A DNA stretch of 64,000 nucleotides from Heritiera littoralis. Taxonomy: Eukaryota; Streptophyta; Magnoliopsida; Malvales; Malvaceae. How positions within the stretch are numbered: position 1 is the first letter of the stretch; each line of letters begins with the position of its first letter. A program made the translations under genes and the position numbers. Under the pieces are notes generated by a model that saw nothing but the letters and a program-made list of their open reading frames with translations, did not search any database and had not been told where the DNA came from. Shown here one piece after another: positions 10,701-22,995 of this stretch. The stretch lies in NCBI GenBank assembly GCA_031772115.1, contig JAPDPK010000150.1, positions 1,674,001 through 1,738,000 of the forward strand. Direction: 5' to 3'.

Positions 10701-13700
10701 TCTTTTTTTTTGGCCCATTGAAGTTCATTGTTTAGTACATACACGTGTGTTTGGCTTGAATAAACTCATCACTGGACATCTTCAAAATTAAGGCTTGAAC
10801 ATTTTAGCTGGCCTTTGTACCTGTTTTTAAGATTTTTGAGGCAGTTACTGGCATGAAACCCTACACATAACAACTGAAGCTGTTGTTCATGTGGTTAGAT
10901 GAAACAAGTGCTAAAATAGGCTTTAAAAAGTTCTCAACATGATGCAAATATGATTAGGTTTAATTGCATATAAATGGCATGCAAATAGGGAGAACAAATA
11001 GCAGAAAGTGAAAGTTTGCAAGGTTGCTCTGTCCATGTTGCTTGCTTATATTGAATATACAAGTAGTCCTTTCATTGAAAACATTAATTCTTAGTTGTTG
11101 CATTTTCTAATATTTTGTTGTGATTTTTTAGGAAGAAATGCAATGGATAGAATGGAAGAGGCTTTTAGCCTTTGAGAAGTAAGACCCAAAGCATTCCTTT
11201 CACTCCCTTCACCCTTTTCAATGATTGAATTTCAGCTGTGGTAAAGATATATTAACTTGGGCATTCTTACTATATATTTACGATTTTTTCATTAAACAAA
11301 TAATGATCTTTATGATTTATTATATGGGATATGGTTTTTGGAGATTGACATTATTTAGTTCTAGTGAGCATAAATATCATTTAAACAGAAAATAAGTTGA
11401 GTAGTTATGTGTGCCATCATTTCACGTTTAGAAGGTGGAACCTATAAGAGCAAAGCAAATATTTTGCTGACTGCCTCTCTATCTGTATCGTTGTCGTATT
11501 TATGAATTGTAATATTCTAGAGGTTTGCAACATTATTTTCCCTTATCCTCTGATATCTTTGTAATGAAATAAATTTAGAGAGGGCAAATTTAGAATCAGA
11601 TTATAAATTTATAAATAGCTGAAAGCTTATGGTTTGGTGCAATGAAAGTGAATCTGTTCGTGCACTCTTGACTAATATCTGCATTCTTAACCTCTTGAAT
11701 TCAATTGTGTTTCAGAGGAAATCCTCAAAGGATAGACAGTGCCTCCTCCAATAAGCGAATTATATTCACTTATGAACAGGTATCTGAATATTTAAAACAT
11801 CATTTAATGATTGATATATTTTCTACTTTCTGTTATGACTTCTGCAGTATGTTAACAACAGTATGTTAATGGATTTATTGTTTTTCCTCATCCTTTGTGT
11901 TTATTAACATACTGTTATTTGCTTCATTCTCATGTGCCCAGTGTCTGATGTATTTATACCATTATCCTGATATATGGTATGACTATGCTACATGGCATGC
12001 AAAAATTGGCTCTATGGATGCTGCAGTCAAGGTATTTCAGCGAGCATTGAAGGCTCTTCCTGGTAATGGGTTCTTTTCTCTTCATCTTGAAACTTGTTTA
12101 GAAGATTACCATTAACTTATTCTCATCTTACCATTTTCCTTCTGAGTAACTTTCATGTCCCTTCTGTCACCTTTTCTAACTTCTCTCTGCTTTCTGGTTA
12201 CTTTATTATCAGATTCAGAAATGCTAAAGTATGCGTATGCAGAGCTAGAGGAATCTCGTGGAGCAATCCAAGTATGAGAACTGTTAAATATTTCCACTTA
12301 AAGTTGTTGAACTATTGGCTCTTTGCCTTTTGATTTGCTTCCCTATTGATGCAGCCTGCAAAGAAATTATATGAAAGCCTATTGGGGGATGGTGCTGAAA
12401 CTACAGCACTAGCACATATACAAGTAAGGAAGTTATAGGTTGTTAAAGTATAATGCTTTTATCAATATTGTAATGCTAGGAATACTGTTTTAGGTACAGT
12501 ACAAGGAGGTAAATTAACAGTGCTTAAATTGTCTCATTGTTATTAAACATGTGTATGGTTTTATTACGTGGTTAAAACTGAAGGACTGATCTTTACTGCT
12601 AGCAAACTTCTAAACTAAGGTTAAATTTGTCCAAATTTCATGTCTGAAATTTTTGTCTATGAATGGCCTATAAGAAGTAAGTTCTGACAATAAGTTACTT
12701 GTAACTCTAAATTTTTCTAGTTTAATGACTGGTTTCATATGTTTTCATGCTGCAGTTCATCCGTTTTCTAAGAAGAAATGAAGGTGTTGAAGCAGCTCGC
12801 AAGTATTTCTTAGATGCACGCAAATCACCTAGTTGCACATACCATGTCTATGTTGCTTATGCATTGATGGCCTTTTGTCTTGACAAGGACCCAAAGGTGC
12901 TTTTTCTTTCATTTTCTCAAAAAATCTCTTACTTCACTTTCAATGTGACAACTTATACGTGTGGAAAGTGAATGGGATAAAGGAGCAATACTACTTAAGA
13001 TTATCATTATCCATTTATTTTTCTTGCACCTTATGTTTCTTTTCCTTCCACAACCATAATTGTGGAGGGTTAATATCATTAACTATGATTCAATGCAGAA
13101 TTGACTATTTGCCAACCAAAAAATGCCATGTTAATAATTTATTCATGAACTTCTACTGTTACTATTCTTTATGCAGGTTGCTCACAATGTTTTTGAAGCA
13201 GGAATGAAACATTTTATGCACGAGCCTGTCTACATCCTAGAGTATGTTTATTGTTCTGTTATTTATATTCATATAATAGTGCTTGGGTTTTTTGTAGGAA
13301 TTTGGTTCTTTTTGATGTTTTCTTGAAAATTTCCATTGTTGCTTAGTAATAAGCATTCTATATGTTAGGTTTCATACTTGAAAGTAAAAAAGAAAAAGAT
13401 TTCATGGGTATCATGGCCGTAAATCTTAAGTTCAGTAAAGTATTAATTCCTTTCTATTTATCACATTTACCCTTGTTGCTTCAACAGCTAACCAAACAAT
13501 AATTTTACTTTCAATGTAGATCATTTCAAATTCATGTTTGTCTAATTACTGCTTATTTTCCTTTTGTCAGGGTCGATTGGAAGGAACTTGACATGTTTAG
13601 TTTTTTTTTTTTTTGAAAGACATAGACAATAATTTTTGTAGTTGTACATATACCATGCAAATCATCAAAGTCAGAAGAGTAAAATACATGACCCTACAGA

Positions 13701-16700
13701 GTTAGTGAAATTGATTTTTTGGTTTTGAAAGAGAAGATTGTTGAGAGGAACAAGAGATAAGAAGAGTATGTGCTAGTTCCACTGCATGTGGCTCAAGTGG
13801 TGAAGGCCCAGTTCAATTATAAATTCTTTTCTCTATTTTGCAGTTATGGCTTTTAAAATTAAATATATTGGTTTTCCGTAAAAGAATGTTGTGTGCTGCG
13901 TCACCTATTTTTATGCACTCCACTTCACATTAATGCAATTGTAGGTGATACTCATTGCAGTGCCTTGGTTTGAGGTGTTGCGAACTTTTGTGCCCCAAGT
14001 GTTCTTTGGTGTGATTAACTTCTGTTCTTAAGTTTGCTGAATGCCTTATATTTGGATAATAGTTAATCTTCTATATAATTCATTGTTTTCATTGCAATTA
14101 ATGCTGCAAAATATGGATAAGGACTGTTTTATTCTGATATATGCAGATATGCAGATTTTTTGTCTTGCTTGAATGATGACAGAAACATCAGGGCATTATT
14201 TGAGCGAGCATTAAGCTCACTACCACAAGAAGAATCCATTGAGGTACTATAAACTTAATATTAATGTAAAACTGATAAAGAGTAAAAATTTTACCTCCTA
14301 AATAGAAATTAATGTGGAACCATTTTGGAAATGATTAAAATCTTTACTTCTATCTTTCTTTTTTCTTTTTTGAAATTTGAAGCATACAACTGTTCAAGGG
14401 ACTGCATTTTTCTTAGACAAGTTGAATTTTGTATGTGGTACTAAAGGGATTAGAGAAGCATACGGATTGCTAAATAGTTTGCTTAAAGTTGAATTAAGTT
14501 TGTATATAGTCAATAGGTTGTCAAACACCGTACTTAGTAATGATATAATTCCAGAATAACAGTTTTTGACGTTGTCTTCTTCAGTGTCACAATGATGGAA
14601 GAGCTGAGAAATAGCTATTTTTTGGATTTTGGAAATGCTATCAAAAAGTTTTTCCTTTTGAATGACTAGTTATATACTAAATGATGGATTTTGCTTATTG
14701 TTTGTTAAGAATGTAGTGAATGTATGTGACACTGCCATCCTTTGCAGGTATGGAAACGGTTCACCCAATTTGAGAAAACTTATGGTGATCTAGCTAGCAT
14801 GTTGAAGGTAGCAATTTTCTATTGAATCATACTTGGTACTTTTTATTTTTCCAGTTTGATCTTGAAGCTGTTCCAAATTCTTTAATCCCTGTTTCAATAT
14901 GCATGGAAGAATTCTGGATATTATTTTGTTTTGAAGCTGCTCTAGATTTGTAGTTTGATTTGAAACTGTGACTATGAAGGGTCTTAAATTCACAGGAAAA
15001 CATATCGAGCCACAGCATTTTATTTATTCTAGATGCTACTATACATTGTTTGGAAAATACTTGGTAGATCAGCTTTATTGAACAATATCTTCCATATGTG
15101 ATTTAAATGTCAACCCTTAAATCTTCCATCTTTGGAAATTGTGTTTCTCGGCCCCTAAGAAGAGTCATAACTGTCATTGTCTTCATTTTAGGTTGAGCAG
15201 AGACGTAAAGAAGCTCTCTCTGGAACAAGTGAAGAGGCTGCTTCTGCATTGGAGAGTTCTCTACAAGATGTTGTATCACGCTACAGTTTCAAGGATCTCT
15301 GGCCGTGTTCCTCCAAGGATCTAGACCATTTGTCCCGACAAGAGGTTACTCCTATCAGAATAAACCTTTCTTAATTTGAGATGGATTTCATTCAGAATAA
15401 ACATTACTGAAGTTCCCAGTGATGCTTTGACTTCACGCCCTTTTTGCTTTTGCATGTTTAGTTTTTGTATGTATTGTTGTAGTATCTCATAAGTCATGGC
15501 TGCGTAAAATGTTATAAAGCTTCTCATAAACTGAAAAATATTTTCTGAAGGAATATGTAATTCTTCAATTTACATAATGAGCATGTACAGGGATTTAAAT
15601 AGAGGTTTCTGAAGATCCTACAATTTTAGGAAACTAAAAACATAGAATCCCATATAATAGGGAGACTAAAATAGGAAACAAATCAGGAAAAATAACACTA
15701 CTCAAATAAATAAGGAAACAGAATAATTCTAAATCTTCAAATATTTCAACACTCCCCCTCAAGCTGGGCTGAAGATATCAATCATGCCAAGCTTGGAGTT
15801 TAATGAATCAAAGACCCTTCTTGGTAAGGCTTTGGTGAGAATATCAGCAACTTGGAGACTTGTAGGTGTGTACTGTACTTCTATGATTCCTGATTCAATC
15901 TTCTCTTTAATGAAGTGTCGATCAATCTCAACATGTTTCATCCTGTCGTGATGTACAGGATTCTTTGCAATGCTTATGGTGGATTGATTATCACAATATA
16001 TCTTCATAGGTTCTTCACTAGTGATGTGAAGTTCACTAAGAAGCCTTCTTAACCATATCCCTTCACAAATACCATGAGCCATTGCTCGGAATTCAGCCTC
16101 TGCGCTGCTTCTAGATACTACACTTTGCTTCTTGCTCCTCCAAGTAACTAGGTTACCCAAACATAAGTACAATATCCAGAAGTAGATCTCCGATCGCTAA
16201 TAGAGCCTGCCCAATCTGCATCACAGAATACTTCAACTTCTCTTAATGGAGATCTTTTAAAGAACAATCCCTTGCCTGGAGAGAACTTGAGGTATTTGAG
16301 GATTCGGTACACTGCTTCCATGTGTTCTTCATTTGGCTTGTTCATGAATTGACTAACCACACTAACAGCAAACCCAATATCTGGTCGAGTATGGGACAAG
16401 TATATAAGTTTACCAACTAACCTTTGGTACCTTTCTTTATCGACTGGTCCACAATCTTTCTTTGCTCCAAGTTTGGTTGAAGAATCCATTGGAGTCTTTG
16501 CAGGTTTGCTTCCAAGCATTCCAGTTTCCTCAAGAAGATCTAGGACATATTTCCGTTGTGAGACTGAAATGCCTTTCTTTGATCTAGCCACTTCCATACC
16601 CAGGAAGTATCTAAGGTTCCCAAGATCCTTGATCTCAAACTCTTTAGCCAGCCGTTGTTTGAGACTAGTCATTTCTTCAACATCATTTCCAGTCACAATA

Positions 16701-19700
16701 ATGTCGTCAACATAAACAATAAGAATGACAATTTTATCCTGAGGAGAATGCTTCACAAATAGAGTGTGGTCAGCTTGACATTGATAATAACCATACCTCT
16801 TGACTGCCTTCATGAACCGATCAAACCAGGCCCGTGGGGATTGCTTGAGTCCGTATAGTGACTTCTTCAATCTACACACTTTATTGCCTGAAGTCATATC
16901 TTCAAATCCTGGAGGAATCACCATGTACACCTCTTCTTCAAGATCACCATTCAGAAAGGCATTTTTGACATCTAGCTGATATAATGGCCAATCAAGGTTA
17001 GCAGAGAGTGACAATAAAACCCGAACAGTGTTTAGTTTTGCAACAGGGGCAAATGTCTCTTGGTAATCAATCCCATATGACTGAGTAAAGCCTCTTGCAA
17101 CTAGCCGAGCTTTGTACCTGTCTATGCTCCCATCTTCCTTGTATTTTATGGTAAAGATCCATTTACATCCCACTGGATTCTTTCCACTTGGAAGACTTGT
17201 CAACTCCCATGTTCCATTCTTTTGAAGTGCATGAAGTTCTTCCCATACCGCTTTCTTCCAATTTGGGCTTTTTAGGGCTTCATGTACATCCTTTGGAATC
17301 TGCACATTATCAAGATTGGAAACAAATGCATGGAAGGTAGGGGACAATCCCTTGTAAGAGATGTAATTGTGCAAAGGATGTTTAGTGCATGATCTCACAC
17401 CCTTCCTCAAGGCTATAGGTTGATCCAAATCATCGATGGAAACATCACCATGTAGAAATTCAGTTTCAGTGTTACCTGTACTGGGCATTGAATTTGGGTT
17501 TGATTCTTGGGTCTGCTGTAGAGGTGCACTTGTTTCTATCTCTCCATGGCCAGCTTTTCTCCTTGAGTAGACACGAAGTTCCTTTGGATTAGCTGATTGT
17601 TGGATCTCAGATTGTGGTAGAATTTCTGGGTTAGGCTTCTCGAATTGTTGCAGATTTTGTCCTTCAGATTGCGATGTAATTTCTTGGCTTGGATTTAGGA
17701 TCTCTGGACTGATTGGATTTAGGGTTTCTAGACTGATTGGATTATTATCAGGAGATAAATTTAGTGTGGTTCTTGTGTTTTCAACATCCCAAAGATGACA
17801 TTCCCTCATAAATTCACTCTCCCCCAGAATGGCAGATTTGGAATAAAATGGTTTTTGTTCAAAGAAGGTGACATCCATGCTAAAATAAAATTTTTGGGTG
17901 ATTGGAGAGTAGGATTTGTATCCTTTCTGATTCGGAGAGTATCCTAGGAAGATGCATTTGATGGCTCTAGGATCTAATTTGCCTTGGGAATGTTGATGCA
18001 CATGAACAAAAGATGTACAACCAAACACTTTGAAAGGAAGAGAATGTATTACCCTTGTTTGAGGATAATTTTGGAGAAGGACATTGCAAGGTGACTGGAA
18101 CTTAAGGGTTCTTGAGGGCATTCTGTTAATAAGGTATGCTGCTGTGAGTATTGCTTCCCCCCAGAAGTGTTTTGGAACATTTGAGGTGAACATGAGTGAT
18201 CGAGCAACATCAAGCAAGTGTCTGTTTTTCCTTTCTGCTATGCCATTCTGTTGGGGTGTGTCAACACAAGAACTTTGATGAATTATCCCCTGATTTGATA
18301 AAAAATCACCAAGAATAGAATTGAAATACTCTTTTGCATTGTCAGTCCTTAAGATTTGGATTTTGGGTTGGAATTGGGTCTGGATCATGTTGTTGAAGTT
18401 TTGAAAAATTTTACAAGCTTCTGATTTTTCTTTCATTAGGAACACCCAAGTGAGTCTAGTATGGTCATCAATAAATGTTATGAACCAACGTGAACCTGTA
18501 ATATTTTTTGTTCTAGAAGGACCCCAAATGTCACTATGTACCATAGAGAAAGGATGAGAACTTTTGTATGGTTGATTGGGGTATGAATTTCGAACATGCT
18601 TTGAAAACTGACAAACTTCACATTGGAACATACTTGGATTTTTATTAATAAACAAAGAAGGAAAAAGTTTTGGAGATAAATAAAATTGGGGTGTCCTAAC
18701 CTATAGTGCCATAACATGATAGCACTTTCATTGTTGATAGAAGAAGAAAAAGAACATGGAATAGACTGACTTGAAGTGGTAAAACAATCAGCTTTGTGAA
18801 CTTGTCCCCAGGGAGAATTGTCTGGTTGAATGAGATAGATACCTGAACACATCCTAGCATTGCCAATTATCTTCCCAGAATCCAAGTCCTGAAAGAAACA
18901 CATAGATTTGTCAAATTTGATATGACACTTCAAATCTTTGGTCAATTTGCTAACTGATAATAAGTTGCAATTGAGATTAGGAACTAATAAAACTGAATCA
19001 ATAGTCAAGTCCTTTGTGACCACCACAGAACCGATTCCAACCACCTTTGAAACTGATCCATCTGCAATCTTTACTGTCCAGTTCTCATGACAAGGTTTAA
19101 ATGTAGTGAAAAGTGTGGGATTACCCGTCATATGGTCTGAAGCTCCTGAGTCAACAATCCATGGACTTGATTCCTGTTTCTTTGCATTGAAAGCACTTAA
19201 GAAATTACCTTTGTGCGATGACCATGCAGTTCCAATAGCTAGATTTGTGGGGGTTGACTGGGGCTGACCGAATAATTTTTGCAGTAATTCCAGTTGTTTC
19301 TTGCTGAACAAAGATGGTTCAACAGAATAACCCTGTGCTGGTTTGTTATCAGCTGAAACCATATTTCCTTTGCTTTCAGAAGTTCCGCCACTTGCTGTAG
19401 ACATGACTACTGGGTGTTGAATGACTTGTTTTCTGGTATCCATTCCAGTGAGATTTTAAGATGAATTTCTGACAAAGATTTCAGGCTCTGATGCCATGAA
19501 AAATATTTTCTGAAGGAATATGTAATTCTTCAATTTACATAATGAGCATGTACAGGGATTTAAATAGAGGTTTCTGAAGATCCTACAATTTTAGGAAACT
19601 AAAAACATAGAATCCCATATAATAGGGAGACTAAAATAGGAAACAAATCAGGAAAAATAACACTACTCAAATAAATAAGGAAACAGAATAATTCTAAATC

Positions 19701-22618
19701 TTCAAATATTTCAACATAAACAAAACCTTTCAGTCAGAAAATGGAAAAAAATCAGTTGTATGAGAGAGAAAAAGTAATAACTTCTTTATAACAAAAACTT
19801 CTTTACATGTAATTTCTTTTTTGTATGGCAATTGTATTTATGACGTTATTTGTAAAATGTAAGAACTTGTAAAATCAAATTACTGAAAAAAGAGAGGAAA
19901 AGGCAGCACGTTGACCTCCTTTGTGCTGTCTTTATGTTTCAATTATTGACATTGTATTTACTAATTTTGAAACTGTATTTATATTCTCTTCAGTGGCTCG
20001 CTAAAAACATTGGTAAGAAGTTGGAGAAGTCAGCTCTCTCTAATGGATCTGCAGCTAATGGTAACTTTTTCTATTTGTTCTTGTTCCAGGTTAATCTTTT
20101 TAGCTTACTACTAATACCAATTGGTCTAATTCTGGTTTTCATTTGTGCAGATAAGAGTCCATCAGCACCAATAAGCGGTTCAACTGCATCTCTTAAAGTC
20201 CTTCATCCAGATACATCTCAGATGGTGATTTATGATCCAAGGCAACATTCTGGTATTAATTCTGGAATCATTATTTTTCAGTAACAAGCTTTTAAAAAAT
20301 ATGTAGTTCTCGATGATCATGTGATTGTTTTCAATGGTATTCTATTTTCCTTAGAAACTTTAGGGGACCGTGGATGGATGGAGGATCTCTTGCATTGTCA
20401 TTCTGTTTAATTATAATCTTGACTTATTTGTATACATTGGTGCAGTTATACTCCTAGGTGTAATTCTTAAGGAATTTGAGTCGTTAAGACTTTCTGGTGT
20501 TTCCATTTCCATTCTCTATTTTGTGTCATTAACTTTTAAAACATTGAGTCGTTAAGACTTTCTGGTGTAAATGCTTAACGGACTGAACTTGTTAATTTGA
20601 GCATAGGAACTGCAGTTCCTTCAAACACAACAGCTCCTGCAATTCTTGCTGCTTCCAACATGTCGAATCCCATGGTTTCAGTTGTCGGTGCTGCTTCCAA
20701 TGCCTTGTCAAATCCCACAGTTCCCATGGTAGACGGTGGATCAGCCAATGCTCTTGATGAAATACTGAAAGCGACACCACCTGCTTTGGTAGCATTTTTG
20801 ACAAGCTTGCCTGCTCTTGAGGGTAACCTTTCAAGCTCCAACTGCAGTTCTGCATCCTATAATATAAAATGCCAATCGATATAAACTAATAATCTGTATT
20901 CAAATTTGAATCAATAATCTGAATGCAACTTATTGATGATGAAGTAGAGCAATGCATCTGCTTGAATTTGTCGGTTTGAGTGATTTTCATATTGCTGCTG
21001 TCTGTTGATGTCTTCAAAGCTAGAAACATGAGAACAATAAAATGGGAAACAGAGGGAGAGGAGACAAGTCTCCTTTTCTTGTTTGAGAAAGGGTATTTGT
21101 ATGCACACACACACACATACGAAGAGTTCAAAATCCGAGTGGAGACTGTCCTCGTCTCCAAGGCCTTGCCCCTCCTTGTGCCTTACGTTGTTTGGATTGC
21201 CTAACTGTACAGTTTAGTCCCTTAAACATGGTGCATAAGAGCTACTCCATAGAACCATAGAAACTAATATCGAGTGATGGCAGCCCTACAGTCCCAGTTC
21301 TTTTTCTTTGATGCTCTTGCATCAGTTCATATCTTTAGTCTTCTAGGACAAATTCTCATGATTCTAGTCACTGGTATGTGGTAGCAAGGTCATGTAGATA
21401 CTCCATAAATTCTAATTGGTTGTCCCGTCAAAGTGCAATTGTTTCTCTCTTAGTTGTCTATTTTTATAGTATTTTATTTTTTTATTTTTTTTTTGGTTAA
21501 TGGTTTTAGGTCCAACGCCAAATGTAGACATTGTATTGTCCATTTGTCTACAGAGTGACTTACAAACAGGCCAGGCCAAAAAATCAACTACCTTCCCATC
21601 TCAAAGGACTGCAGGTCCTGCTCCTAGCACAAGTGATCTTTCTGGTTCAAGCAAGTCCCATCCCATCCCTAGTAGCTCATCTTTCAGACCACGGGACAGA
21701 CAACTCAGGAAAAGAAAAGATCTAGACAGTAAGTTTCCATCCTTATTTCTGGGTATGAATTTTTCTTATCCGTATCTTATAACTGCATATTTTCTTATTT
21801 CTGCTTGGGATGAGGGACCAGCCATGTTGGGTTGAAATCAATTTAACTAGGACATGCTCTCGCACTTGAATCTGCAATTTTTCGTTAATCTAATGTTGGG
21901 CACAGGAACTTACCTATCTTAGTGTTAGTGTTGAAGACTCATCGATAATCGGTGTTTGACTTTTATGAGACCTCATTTGCTGATCCATGGTGTGTAGATT
22001 TAGTTAATTTACTATTTTTTTTATCCATAGGAGGTACAAGAGAGGAGGGAGAACTCGAATTTTGGACCTAATATGTCCTAAGGAGAGATAATAACTGTTA
22101 GGCCAAGCCTTAATCGTTATTTAGTTAATTTACTATTAATTGAGAGTTTAAGCTGCAATGGTGCCATATACACAATCACATAGCTCGCCAGTATTGAAAA
22201 AATAAGTCAGGTTTCTACCTTTTAAGGTACGAGAGTTTTATATGTCCGAGATTTGAGTCTCAGCATTTCTTCTTCTCTTAAATCAAAGACTTTCATTGTA
22301 CCAAAGAGAAGAGGTAATGGTAGGCATTTAAGTGTAATCCACAATCACTTCAAAAATGGCCTAAATTTTGAAAGAGTTGCCTATTCGAATACATCTCAAA
22401 CTTATCTTCGTTCAGGGTTAGCTTTGGCTGATCTTTGTTTTCGTATTTTACCAGGGCAAGAGGAGGATGAAACTACAACAGTTCAAAGCCAACCACTGCC
22501 TAGAGATGTTTTCAGGATACGACAGATTCAGAAGGCTCGAGGAGGATCTGCTTCGCAGACTGGATCAGTATCTTACGGAAGTGCTATTTCTGGGGATCTC
22601 TCTGGCAGTACTTGTTAA
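7729..22618 (+). CDS. CSTF77: Cleavage stimulation factor subunit 77 (CstF77), 22 exons
   Basis: CstF77 is the dimeric scaffold of the nuclear cleavage stimulation factor in pre-mRNA 3'-end formation; it binds CstF64 and CstF50. Exons: 7729-7791, 7888-7950, 8047-8156, 8623-8723, 10114-10175, 10281-10421, 10542-10670, 11132-11178, 11716-11779, 11942-12062, 12213-12271, 12355-12423, 12756-12896, 13177-13241, 14147-14243, 14748-14807, 15192-15344, 19994-20060, 20151-20252, 20607-20822, 21510-21728, 22455-22618. They join to 770 aa, starting MATTVDKYNVESAEIL. About the first 500 residues are HAT (half-a-TPR) repeats, for example VWMEYIAFLKSLP and IWYDYATWHAKIG. The low-complexity C-terminal part ends with LPRDVFRIRQIQKARGG, the conserved tail that binds CstF64 in other species. 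Intron 17 carries a copia retrotransposon and other introns hold LINE and SINE remnants, yet the coding frame is intact. Confidence 0.95.
8816..9075 (-). mobile_element. RTE-type LINE, 3'-terminal fragment
   Basis: The minus strand encodes the C-terminus of an RTE-clade LINE polyprotein: GRPKKTWKEVIQKDMAALKL, then EEHIALDGNQ and a stop (TAG at 8920-8922). Upstream lies DTPIRRVEAM, out of frame by a small indel and with a stop between, so the copy is dead. After the stop come about 85 bp of 3' UTR and a (GAT)n tail at 8816-8832, as expected for RTE elements, which end in short repeats rather than poly(A). The 5' part is missing, the usual result of truncated target-primed insertion. Confidence 0.8.
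9505..9612 (-). mobile_element. Au-like SINE fragment
   Basis: The minus-strand text GGGTTCAAATGGAAATAGCC, followed by a CTCTTGTTAATGTAGAGGGA-type segment and a GTGCACTAGGTTGTCCT end, matches the layout of the widespread plant Au SINE family, with a B-box-like GGTTCAAAT. It is diverged and I judge family membership from memory of the consensus. Confidence 0.5.
15532..15751 (-). repeat. 3' LTR of the CstF77-intron copia element
   Basis: This is a 220-bp direct repeat, starting TGTTGAAATATTTG and ending TATTTTTCA on the minus strand, so it has the canonical TG...CA ends. It reads identical to the copy at 19497-19716. Confidence 0.97.
15752..15763 (-). other. Polypurine tract of the copia element
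   Basis: The minus-strand text CTTGAGGGGGAG abuts the 3' LTR and overlaps the stop codon of pol. This is the second-strand primer site. Confidence 0.9.
15759..19443 (-). pseudogene. Degenerate copia pol (protease, integrase, RT, RNase H); gag missing
   Basis: Three overlapping frame segments make up the region. 18478-19443 carries protease (WIVDSGASDHMTG) and the GAG-pre-integrase LGHPNF motif. 16148-18655 carries the integrase core (HSDIWGP, a DNAKEY second aspartate, and the glutamate in QQNGIAERKNR) and reverse transcriptase (QLDVKNAFLNG, YVDDI). 15759-16172 carries the rest of RNase H (SSAEAEFRAMA, DRMKHVEIDRHFI). Frames change at about 18655-18700 and about 16148-16172. The first segment begins about 50 bp after the primer-binding site, directly in the spacer that normally follows the zinc knuckle, so the whole nucleocapsid-forming part of gag is absent. 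The element cannot make its own particle. Confidence 0.9.
19482..19496 (-). other. Primer-binding site of the copia element
   Basis: The minus-strand text TGGCATCAGAGCC immediately follows the 5' LTR. It fits the initiator-Met tRNA 3' end used by most plant copia elements (TGGTATCAGAGC) with one mismatch. Confidence 0.85.
19497..19716 (-). repeat. 5' LTR of the CstF77-intron copia element
   Basis: This is the second 220-bp LTR, reading identical to 15532-15751. It would drive transcription towards lower coordinates, antisense to CstF77. Confidence 0.97.
20476..20568. repeat. 25-bp direct repeat in CstF77 intron 19
   Basis: An exact 25-bp text containing GAGTCGTTAAGACTTTCTGG occurs at 20476-20500 and again at 20544-20568. 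A 43-bp spacer lies between them, ending in an A-rich stretch. Confidence 0.9.
22025..22115 (-). mobile_element. tRNA-derived SINE-like fragment in CstF77 intron 21
   Basis: The minus strand reads TTGGCCTAACAGTTATTATC, then AAAATTCGAGTTCTCCCTCC about 30 bp later. These resemble the A box (TGGCNNAACGG) and B box (GGTTCGAGTCC) of a tRNA-derived SINE, with several mismatches. Confidence 0.45.
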
Positions 22619-22822
22619 CCCAATTTGTCTCTTTGGGTAATGTTTGGATATTCAGTAAATGCATTTTCTCCCTACAATTTTCCTTTTCTTATCATTTCCA
22701 CTTTTCTCTTTGTTGTTCATTTTATTACCCTTTTATTTAAATATTTATCTTCTTGAATTACCACAAGTAATTCCATTGCCATCATCAAATTGTGCAAACC
22801 GAATTTAGTTCCTAAATGATCT

Positions 22823-22995
22823 ATCATCATATTCAAAACTTTTATCTCAATATTAGGGTAAGCGATATGAATCAATATATAAACTCTTGTTAAATCTTTA
22901 GCATGAATTTTTCCTTTTTTTCATTGAATTGGATGGGTTTTACCATTAGTTAACTTACCACCAACTCTTTTCATTTGTCCGGATTTGGGGTTGCT
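22823..22995 (-). mobile_element. Second RTE-type LINE 3' fragment, degenerate
   Basis: About 90 bp (22823-22912) align with the LINE 3' UTR at 8826-8915, including the shared word AAATCAATATAT with one change and the sequence around CATGAATT. Position 22976 onward (TTTGTCCGGATTTGGGG) also resembles common LINE-derived text. No coding part is recognisable. Confidence 0.5.

Larger units (their letters stand above)
15532..19716 (-). mobile_element. Ty1/copia LTR retrotransposon, gag-less, in CstF77 intron 17
   Basis: This 4185-bp element lies antisense to CstF77. Two 220-bp LTRs that read identical by eye bound it, and TAAAC occurs directly outside each end (15527-15531 and 19717-19721), a perfect 5-bp target duplication. 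A primer-binding site and polypurine tract are in the expected places. The internal region encodes protease, integrase, reverse transcriptase and RNase H in copia order but lacks the capsid and zinc-knuckle parts of gag and carries two frameshifts. LTR identity implies very recent insertion. The element lies wholly inside an intron whose splice sites are intact. Confidence 0.97.

Noticed and set aside
16473..16715. Plus-strand open frames within the copia element
   Set aside because: They are shadow frames of the minus-strand pol sequence.
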